Shown piece by piece: positions 58,043-64,000 of a stretch of DNA of 64,000 nucleotides. Both the position numbers and the translations under genes were made by a program. Location of the stretch: NCBI GenBank assembly GCA_902768125.1, contig CACXKA010000003.1, positions 186,001 through 250,000 of the forward strand, in the 5' to 3' direction. Every line of letters starts with the position of its first letter. The stretch's first letter is position 1. The notes beneath the pieces were generated by a model, which saw only the letters and a program-made list of their open reading frames with translations, searched no databases and was not told where the DNA came from. The DNA comes from an uncultured Bacteroidales bacterium (lineage in GTDB: Bacteria > Bacteroidota > Bacteroidia > Bacteroidales > Bacteroidaceae).

Positions 58043-59602
58043 TTAGAAGAGTGGGGAAGAGGAACAGGCGTTCGGTGCCCTGATGCGAATGTGGTGTGCA
58101 ACAGTTGGTGCGATGCAGTCAACGGTGACTGGCGTGGCAACCTTTTCGCTCTTAATAGTATATCCGTAGAAAATCAGCGGGAACTCAAAAAACGAGTCTC
58201 GTTGCATCTTCTTTGTTCCTCTGTCTTCATCAACAATGTTCCAGCCTGGTGACACCTGTACGATGATGTCGCCAGAACATTTAGGATTGAACCCGTTGCG
58301 GATGATGCTGATGCCTGGTGTCCATGCACCTTGGGTGATGCGATGGGAGGTGAACACATCTCGTACACCGCTGAACTGGAATAGAAAATCTTCGCAATGC
58401 TCCAGCACTTCTGCCAGCTTCAGTTGCTTTTGTTCCAGAAGCTTGTGGTTCAGATAGAACTGATTGCCAAAATAACTCTCCACATACTGACCATTGCCGT
58501 ACATGACACAAAGGTACATGTTCAGCAAGGTGGCGCAACGATTGATATTGAAATCTCCTGTCGGAATACGGTATTGGGAAAGGTCTTCCGTATTCTCCAC
58601 TTCGTCATAACCAGTCGAAGTGATGAAGACGAGTGTCTTGTCCAATCCCACCAACTGATCAATTTTTTTCAGCAGGGTGGTCAGTTCCGCATCCAGACGG
58701 ATGTAGGTGTCTTGTAATTCTGTGGTCGTTGAGACATTGCTGTCATCATGGAAATCACCTGCATAATAGCATACCGAAAGGAAGTCGGTCACTTCGTCCA
58801 TGCCCACATTCCCATTCTCCATACATTGACGCGCAGCCTTTGTCACCTCCTCGTTCACCAATCCAGAAGTCTTGAAGACTCTGAAACGGCTGTCGCCCGT
58901 GAAGTGATGGGAGAAAGGTTTCTGGGCAGTCATCAGGTGGTAGTTGTATGAACCTGCGGTCTCGTTCGTGGGCTTCCATGTCAGCGATGACACTTTGTCT
59001 ACCACAGATGAGTCCAAATAACGGAACCATGATGGCGCTTCTCCATAATAGGTGGTTCCCACCCATTTTCCGCTTGGGTTGTCAATCCACATTGCCCAAT
59101 CAGCGGCATGTCCTGCAGCCAATACGGCAGCCTCGCGGTAGGGCGCCACACTATAGACGAGTGCTTTCCCCTTGGTGGCAACTTTCAGTTCATCGCCAAT
59201 GGTGCTCACCAGCAAATTCTTGGGGGACGTACCTTCGGTAGTTCCAACACCCTTATGAGCACGGTCTTCCACGCAGAAATTCGTATGGAGCTCTGTACGG
59301 TTCATCCATTCCTCTGCAATGATGCCATGATTGTAGGGGACAGTACCCGTCACAATGGAAGCAATCGCAGAAGCACGGTCAATGGGTGCATGCTGATATT
59401 GCACGTTTGAATAGACCTGTCCCTTTTCCAGCAGCAGCTTAAAGCCTCCTTCGCCATAGAGCGGCATGAAGGCATTCAGGTAGTCGGAACGTAGTTGGTC
59501 AATCGTGATACCTACAACCAAACGAGGCACAGAGGTTGTCTGTGCCATCGAGCCTGCCACAGCAATGGAGGCAAAGAAGGTGGTAAGTATCTGCTTCTTC
59601 AT
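58043..59602 (-). CDS. Exported alkaline phosphatase-fold protein, probably inactive
   Basis: 519 residues with a signal peptide (cut after GSMA, residue 20). It aligns with PafA-like alkaline phosphatases: VGITIDQLRSDYLNAFMPLY with metal ligand D35, TGTVPYNHGIIAEEW, and DTYIRLDAELTTLLKKID. The other active-site residues are missing: the nucleophile Thr position reads R76 (RASAIASIVTGT), the S-T-D-Y-x-G-H block reads SVCYYAGD, the A-D-H-G block reads TSTGYDEV, and the last zinc His is absent. It is probably a non-catalytic relative. Its ATG overlaps the end of the DUF4105 gene by 4 bp. Confidence 0.82.
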   Translation of the reverse strand: MKKQILTTFFASIAVAGSMAQTTSVPRLVVGITIDQLRSDYLNAFMPLYGEGGFKLLLEKGQVYSNVQYQHAPIDRASAIASIVTGTVPYNHGIIAEEWMNRTELHTNFCVEDRAHKGVGTTEGTSPKNLLVSTIGDELKVATKGKALVYSVAPYREAAVLAAGHAADWAMWIDNPSGKWVGTTYYGEAPSWFRYLDSSVVDKVSSLTWKPTNETAGSYNYHLMTAQKPFSHHFTGDSRFRVFKTSGLVNEEVTKAARQCMENGNVGMDEVTDFLSVCYYAGDFHDDSNVSTTTELQDTYIRLDAELTTLLKKIDQLVGLDKTLVFITSTGYDEVENTEDLSQYRIPTGDFNINRCATLLNMYLCVMYGNGQYVESYFGNQFYLNHKLLEQKQLKLAEVLEHCEDFLFQFSGVRDVFTSHRITQGAWTPGISIIRNGFNPKCSGDIIVQVSPGWNIVDEDRGTKKMQRDSFFEFPLIFYGYTIKSEKVATPVTVDCIAPTVAHHIRIRAPNACSSSPLF

Positions 59603-60849
59603 CGTTGTATGATCCGATTGTTATGATTTGTTCCGTGGTAGGTAAAGTGCGCTTGCGACATTGCTCTTACCAACAAAGTAAGTACCACCAGCCACATGGC
59701 GATGTTGAAGGATTGCGGACATACTGCCATTACGACCAGAAATCCCGTTGTTGCTGCCAGATTGACATAAGAGAGTAAATTTCTTTTTCCCTGTTTCTGA
59801 CAATATAGCAGCCATCCTGCATAGAAGAGTGGGAGAGGATTGAAGAGGATGACCAGCCAGTTGCTGTCCACGGCAGGATGCTCCGAGAGGAAGAAAAGGA
59901 ATGCCACCAGCAATCCTGCAATTCCCTGAATCGTGTGCAGCGTCACATCCAACCACGCCGTATATCTGTTCTTCTTGAACTCTCTCAGCGACAGTCCTAT
60001 TGCACACAGCAACAGCAATGAGAACACGAAAAGTGGAGAGCCTAACACGTATGCCTCGTCGGGACCATTCGTGTCTTCCAACACAGTGGCTCTTCCTGCA
60101 ACATATTCAACTCGTTCTCCATTGCTCTTCACAATATAGGCACTATCCGATTCCATCCTGAACACATCTGGAAGGAACATCATGACGCGCTTGTCTGCCT
60201 TACTGTCTATCTCGTCACCCAGAATCATGTCAATGCCGAAAGCCACCCAAGGTGATTTCTCCAGACATTTGTGCAACATGTCTCGTACCGTCATATCTTC
60301 ATCCACCACACCTGCATACTCAATCTTTCCATCAACAGCTTTCTCAATTACATCGCGGGCGCGTTCGGTGCAGTTGTCATACAGCCAGTTGTAACGGTAT
60401 TCCTGGTTTTCAGGACGTAAGTTCTCCAACAACAAGGCAAGCAAACGGTTGGCTTCCTCCTGACTCAGATTCACCATTTGTTCCGACACGCCGTTGCCCA
60501 GCATTCCATAACGGTATTTCAAGAAATCAAACTCCTCAGCATCCAGCAGATAGTCGGTTTGTCCCAAGAGGAACTTCAATACGAAATTAGTGGCATTGTA
60601 GTCGAAGCATCCATAATTGAACACCACATCCCGGTGAACGGTGTAATCCCTCACTCGCAATGCCGTATGTCCAAACTTCGCATACATGTCCTTGCCTGGC
60701 GTACAAGTCAGAATGGAAATCTCGATGGAATCCAACTGGGGTATGACTGTTGCGGAATCCTCAACAGCCACATTCTCTTGTGCCGATATGGGCAAGCATG
60801 CTAGCACAAAGAAAATCAATAAAAAGATATGTCTTACGAGCGTTACCAT
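59599..60849 (-). CDS. DUF4105 (Lnb-type) membrane protein
   Basis: 416 residues. Signal-like hydrophobic start (HIFLLIFFVLACLPISA), a periplasmic DUF4105 domain (about 40-250) and four C-terminal membrane helices (PLFVFSLLLLCAIGL onward). The domain is a papain/NlpC-like fold with H61 in KFGHTALRVRDY and C160 in YDNCTERARDV. DUF4105 has been linked to Lnb, an N-acyltransferase acting on bacterial lipoproteins in Bacteroides, so lipoprotein maturation is the best guess. 4-bp overlap with the phosphatase-like gene downstream. Confidence 0.8.
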   Translation of the reverse strand: MVTLVRHIFLLIFFVLACLPISAQENVAVEDSATVIPQLDSIEISILTCTPGKDMYAKFGHTALRVRDYTVHRDVVFNYGCFDYNATNFVLKFLLGQTDYLLDAEEFDFLKYRYGMLGNGVSEQMVNLSQEEANRLLALLLENLRPENQEYRYNWLYDNCTERARDVIEKAVDGKIEYAGVVDEDMTVRDMLHKCLEKSPWVAFGIDMILGDEIDSKADKRVMMFLPDVFRMESDSAYIVKSNGERVEYVAGRATVLEDTNGPDEAYVLGSPLFVFSLLLLCAIGLSLREFKKNRYTAWLDVTLHTIQGIAGLLVAFLFFLSEHPAVDSNWLVILFNPLPLFYAGWLLYCQKQGKRNLLSYVNLAATTGFLVVMAVCPQSFNIAMWLVVLTLLVRAMSQAHFTYHGTNHNNRIIQR

Positions 60850-60860
60850 TTTTGCGGATG

Positions 60861-60868
60861 CAAAGATA
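60861..60868 (-). promoter_or_regulatory. Promoter -7 element of the DUF4105 gene
   Basis: Minus-strand TATCTTTG, 12-19 bp upstream of the start codon; -33 box unclear. Confidence 0.5.
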
Positions 60869-61069
60869 CGAATAATATTCCGAATTATACGCTAATCTCG
60901 TCATGAATATATTACTTTTGGTCCCAAACTCATTCCATAACAGAAAGAAGTGCGCATATCATGTGCTAAAGTGTACGATTATTTATAAAAAATAACTTTT
61001 CTAGGGGAGAAGAGTAAACTTTTTAAGAAATTATATGTCAAATATGTCAATGGGATTATTTTTTATTCC

Positions 61070-61077
61070 TATATTTG
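61070..61077 (+). promoter_or_regulatory. Promoter -7 element of the GH43 pair
   Basis: TATATTTG, 55 bp before the GH43 start at 61132. The preceding 200 bp are very AT-rich and hold no gene. Confidence 0.5.
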
Positions 61078-61131
61078 CAAACGATTTAGAAAACTTATCA
61101 AACAATTTATCAATAACTTTATTACTAGCCA

Positions 61132-63261
61132 ATGAAGCACTTAATTGCAGTGTTACTGATGGGTGTGCCGCTCGCGCTAACGGCACAGAACCCTGTCATC
61201 CGTAATCAATTCACGGCTGACCCTACCGCGCGCGTATTTAACAATAAGGTGTACCTCTACCCGTCACACGACATTAAGCCCCCTGTGGGACAGCGTCAGG
61301 ACTGGTTCTGCATGGAGGATTATCACGTGTTCTCTTCTGAGAACCTGACCGACTGGACAGACCATGGTATGATCGTCACCCAGAACAAAGTGCCTTGGGT
61401 GAGACCTAACTCATATTCCATGTGGGCACCAGACTGCGTTTACAGGAATGGAAAGTACTATTTCTATTTCCCATCTTCTCCTAATGCAGGTGGTGGTTTC
61501 GCTGTGGGTGTAGCTATTGCTGATCGCCCAGAAGGTCCATTCATTCCAGAGCCAGAGCCTATCAAGGGTATCAATGGTATTGACCCATGCGTGCTCCTTG
61601 CATCCGATGGCAATGCCTACATTTTCTGGGGCAATGGACGTTGTGCTAAGCTCAAGGACAACATGAAGGAGCTGGCAGATGACAATCCAAAGTCAACGGT
61701 TAAATTTGGCAATCGTGAAATGGAGATGGTTGGTGTCAACTGTCTCGAAGGTCTGCCAAACCGTCAGGCTGAAGGTCCATTCGCATTCGAGTACAACGGC
61801 AACTACTATCTGACGTATCCATACGTGAGACAGAACACAGAAGTTCTCGGTTATGCGATGAGTAAGAACCCAATGGGTCCATACGAGTACAAGGGACTCA
61901 TCATGGCTGAGCATGCTAATGGTTGTTGGACTAACCACCATAGCATCATCAACTACAAGGGACAGTGGTATCTGTTCTACCATCACAATGACTTCTCTCC
62001 AAGTGACGACAAGCGTCGCTCTGTCTGCATTGACAAGTTGACTTTCAATGCTGACGGCACGATTCAGGAGGTGAAGCCAACCATGCGTGGTGTTGGTATC
62101 AACAAAGCTACTGAAAAGATTGAGATTGACCGCTATAGTGAGGCAAGCAGCGATGTGAAAACAGAACTCATCGACACCATTAACACCTTCCGCAGCTATC
62201 AGGCAGCTCTGCCTAAGAAGGGTAGTTGGCTTCGCTACAACGACATTGATTTCAATTGTATCAACAACGATGCCTACATGATTATCAGCGTCAAGGCTGC
62301 AGGCAACACTTCGTTCGCTATTCGTGAGAAGTCTGCTACAGGTAAGGTGCTTGCAAAGATTACACTCGACAACATCGTTCCCCCAGAGACTCCTAATGCA
62401 CCCGCTGGTGGTATGGGTGGTGGCATGATGGGCAGATTCCGTCGTGACATGAGAGGACAGTGGCTCACTCAGACTGCAGCTCTGGACTATGTGCCAAAGG
62501 GTGTGACCGACCTCGTGATCACCAACGAAGGTGATGCTGAAATCGCTGTGGACTATGTGCTCTTCAAGAACCGTCCAAAGTACTTCTCTCCATCTACAGC
62601 TGCTCCTATCGCTCCTGATGCTGAAGGTTTCATTCATCGTTGGTTGCTCCTGGAGCCTATCAACAAGCCTAACAGTGGCAATACTGTCTTCACCGACAGC
62701 TATCTGCGTGAGCACTTCAACAGAGAGTACTTCAAGGGTCAGCAGACAATTCTGCCAAAGGATGGTCAGAAGGTTCAGGCTGTCTTCAAGCAGGAACAGG
62801 CTCCTGCAGGCTTCGGTCGTGGCATGGGTGCTCAGCAGGCACCTGCTCAGCCAGAGGTGAAGACTGTGAAGCAGACACTCACTTGGCATGCACTCGACAG
62901 CGAGAACATGAACGTGAAGCTCTTCCGCTTTGCTGAGAAGTGGGGTGAGCAGGTATATGGCGTGCTCTTCTGGGCTGTCACCATCATCGACTGTCCTGAG
63001 GAAATCAAGGACGTTCGTCTGGCAGTTGGTTCCAACTCTGCATCTATGTGGTGGCTCAATGGCGAAGAGACTTTGTTGCTCTCTGGCGACCGCCGTATGG
63101 TGAAGGACGATGCGATGTCTTCACGTATTACTTTGAAGAAGGGACGTAACGTGTTGCGTGGTGCCATTATCAATGGTCCAGGTATGAGCGACTTCTGTGT
63201 ACGCTTCCTCGATGAGAAAGGCAATCCTGTTACTAACTATTCAATCATAAACAACAAATAA
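61132..63261 (+). CDS. GH43 glycosidase with accessory beta-sandwich domains
   Basis: 709 residues with signal peptide MKHLIAVLLMGVPLALTAQ. Propeller domain (about 20-325): catalytic D30 (TADPTARVF), D151 (GIDPCVLL) and E214 (AEGPFAFEYNGNYYLTY). A CBM6-like beta-sandwich (about 330-490) holds SWLRYNDIDFNC and TAALDYVPKGVTDLVI, interrupted by a glycine/methionine-rich loop (GGMGGGMMGRF). The C-terminal 200 residues, with FIHRWLLLEPINKP, are a second sandwich of unclear type with another low-complexity insertion (GFGRGMGAQQAPAQP). Likely a xylosidase or arabinofuranosidase. A further GH43 gene starts 4 bp after its stop. Confidence 0.87.
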   Translation: MKHLIAVLLMGVPLALTAQNPVIRNQFTADPTARVFNNKVYLYPSHDIKPPVGQRQDWFCMEDYHVFSSENLTDWTDHGMIVTQNKVPWVRPNSYSMWAPDCVYRNGKYYFYFPSSPNAGGGFAVGVAIADRPEGPFIPEPEPIKGINGIDPCVLLASDGNAYIFWGNGRCAKLKDNMKELADDNPKSTVKFGNREMEMVGVNCLEGLPNRQAEGPFAFEYNGNYYLTYPYVRQNTEVLGYAMSKNPMGPYEYKGLIMAEHANGCWTNHHSIINYKGQWYLFYHHNDFSPSDDKRRSVCIDKLTFNADGTIQEVKPTMRGVGINKATEKIEIDRYSEASSDVKTELIDTINTFRSYQAALPKKGSWLRYNDIDFNCINNDAYMIISVKAAGNTSFAIREKSATGKVLAKITLDNIVPPETPNAPAGGMGGGMMGRFRRDMRGQWLTQTAALDYVPKGVTDLVITNEGDAEIAVDYVLFKNRPKYFSPSTAAPIAPDAEGFIHRWLLLEPINKPNSGNTVFTDSYLREHFNREYFKGQQTILPKDGQKVQAVFKQEQAPAGFGRGMGAQQAPAQPEVKTVKQTLTWHALDSENMNVKLFRFAEKWGEQVYGVLFWAVTIIDCPEEIKDVRLAVGSNSASMWWLNGEETLLLSGDRRMVKDDAMSSRITLKKGRNVLRGAIINGPGMSDFCVRFLDEKGNPVTNYSIINNK

Positions 63262-63265
63262 GAGC

Positions 63266-64000
63266 ATGAAAATACTTCGAAATATATTCGCTGCCAGCGC
63301 ATTGCTTGTGGCAGCAACAGCATCAGCACAATCAGGACAACCATTCATCCACGACCCTTCCACACTCGCCGAGTGTGATGGCAAGTGGTACACATTCGGA
63401 ACAGGTGGTGGTGGTATCATCACCGACGACGGATGGAACTGGCACAGTGGCGCTGAGCGTCCTGGTGGTGGTGCAGCTCCTGATATGATTAAGATTGGTG
63501 ATCGTTACCTCTGCATCTATGGTGCTACAGGTGGTGGTCTTGGTGGAGGTCACGCTGGTCGCATCCTCACTATGTGGAACAAGACCCTCGATCCCAAGTC
63601 TCCCGACTTCAAGTGGTCTGAAGGTGTTGAGGTTTGCTATTCCGACGGTATGGAAGACCAGGATGCCATCGACCCAGGTGCACTCCTCGACCCAACGACA
63701 GGTCGTCTGTGGGTGAGCTATGGTACTTACTTTGGCACCATCCGCCTCATCGAGTTGGATCCTGCAACAGGTTTCCGCAAGAGTGGCAACAAGGAGAAGG
63801 ACATCGCCATTGACTGTGAGGCTTCTGACCTCATCTATCGCGATGGCTGGTACTATCTCCTCGGTACTCATGGCACTTGCTGCGACGGTGTGAATTCCAC
63901 TTATAATATCGTGGTAGGTCGTTCTAAGAGCCCAGAAGGTCCTTACATTGACAACGTAGGTCGTGACATGTATCATGGTGGTGGTAAGATGGTCATCGCT
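63266..64000 (+). CDS. GH43 family glycosidase, N-terminal part
   Basis: Partial gene cut by the right edge, 245 codons visible. MKILRNIFAASALLVAATAS followed by AQ is a signal peptide. The propeller starts QPFIHDPSTLAECDG with base D30; AIDPGALLDPTTGR carries the modulating Asp and IDCEASDLIYRDGWYYL the acid Glu. The glycine-rich stretch YGATGGGLGGGHAGRIL is notable. Closest in pattern to arabinan endo-1,5-alpha-L-arabinosidase-like GH43 proteins. It lies 4 bp downstream of the other GH43 gene, so the two are co-transcribed. Confidence 0.85.
   Translation, partial: MKILRNIFAASALLVAATASAQSGQPFIHDPSTLAECDGKWYTFGTGGGGIITDDGWNWHSGAERPGGGAAPDMIKIGDRYLCIYGATGGGLGGGHAGRILTMWNKTLDPKSPDFKWSEGVEVCYSDGMEDQDAIDPGALLDPTTGRLWVSYGTYFGTIRLIELDPATGFRKSGNKEKDIAIDCEASDLIYRDGWYYLLGTHGTCCDGVNSTYNIVVGRSKSPEGPYIDNVGRDMYHGGGKMVIA

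Noticed and set aside
61693..62889. 398-codon minus-strand frame opposite the GH43 gene
   Set aside because: Antisense to a clear GH43 with intact catalytic residues; no recognisable domain.

Overview
This window looks like a chromosomal segment of a Bacteroidales bacterium, most likely a Prevotella-like (Prevotellaceae) member. The evidence is the promoters, which repeatedly match the Bacteroidota pattern TTTG, 18-21 nt, TAnnTTTG; the families restricted to this phylum (DUF4836, DUF4738-like, HU-HIG proteins, smalltalk protein, DUF6371, DUF6169, Nudix-type AraR); and the large load of plant-polysaccharide enzymes. The assignment rests on gene content and motif reading only; no database search was possible.

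Layout. 1-182: the start of an Fe/Mn superoxide dismutase running off the left edge. 195-4216: both subunits of B12-dependent methylmalonyl-CoA mutase (succinate/propionate metabolism). 4467-14928: a minus-strand L-arabinose operon, read galM, sodium/sugar symporter, Nudix-type AraR, araD, araA, ribulokinase, transketolase, rpiB, which carries arabinose into the pentose phosphate pathway. 15114-22045: N-carbamoylputrescine amidase, a long Rel protein with a decayed hydrolase domain, rlmH and a secreted GH2 beta-galactosidase. 22116-23375: two small exported proteins. 23528-31800: an eight-gene plus-strand operon (map, tsaD, rsmE, DUF4836 lipoprotein, ABC ATPase, FtsX-like permease, an APH-RapZ fusion kinase and a sugar-1-phosphate nucleotidyltransferase). 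31813-35370: a GH43 arabinanase, then a small alarmone synthetase next to a Mesh1-like alarmone hydrolase, and a lipoprotein.

35467-46472 is the accessory part. It holds two small orphan proteins, then an unusual restriction-modification-like locus: a methylase-like protein without a catalytic motif, an NPPY adenine methylase with an AT-rich C-terminal half, a 51-residue protein, a DUF6169-type protein, and a GIY-YIG-type nuclease fused to an SF2 helicase and a Tudor-like tail. The methylase leader carries a nested inverted repeat about 95 bp long. Divergently transcribed is a phage-like cassette (RepA-like ATPase, DUF6371 primase-like protein, HU-like protein with a frameshifted glycine tail, a smalltalk peptide, and a muramidase-like protein with a 13-residue tandem duplication), followed by arrays of GTTCAA-type heptad repeats.

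46692-64000 returns to core and carbohydrate genes: prmA (its N-terminus encoded by heptad repeats), a membrane-anchored GH25 lysozyme, PPi-dependent phosphofructokinase, KDPG aldolase and KDG kinase, a LacI regulator, a CE15 glucuronoyl esterase, secA, a phosphatase-fold protein that has lost its active site, a DUF4105 membrane protein, and two GH43 enzymes, the last truncated by the right edge. Together the carbohydrate genes suit an organism living on arabinoxylan, arabinan and glucuronoxylan.
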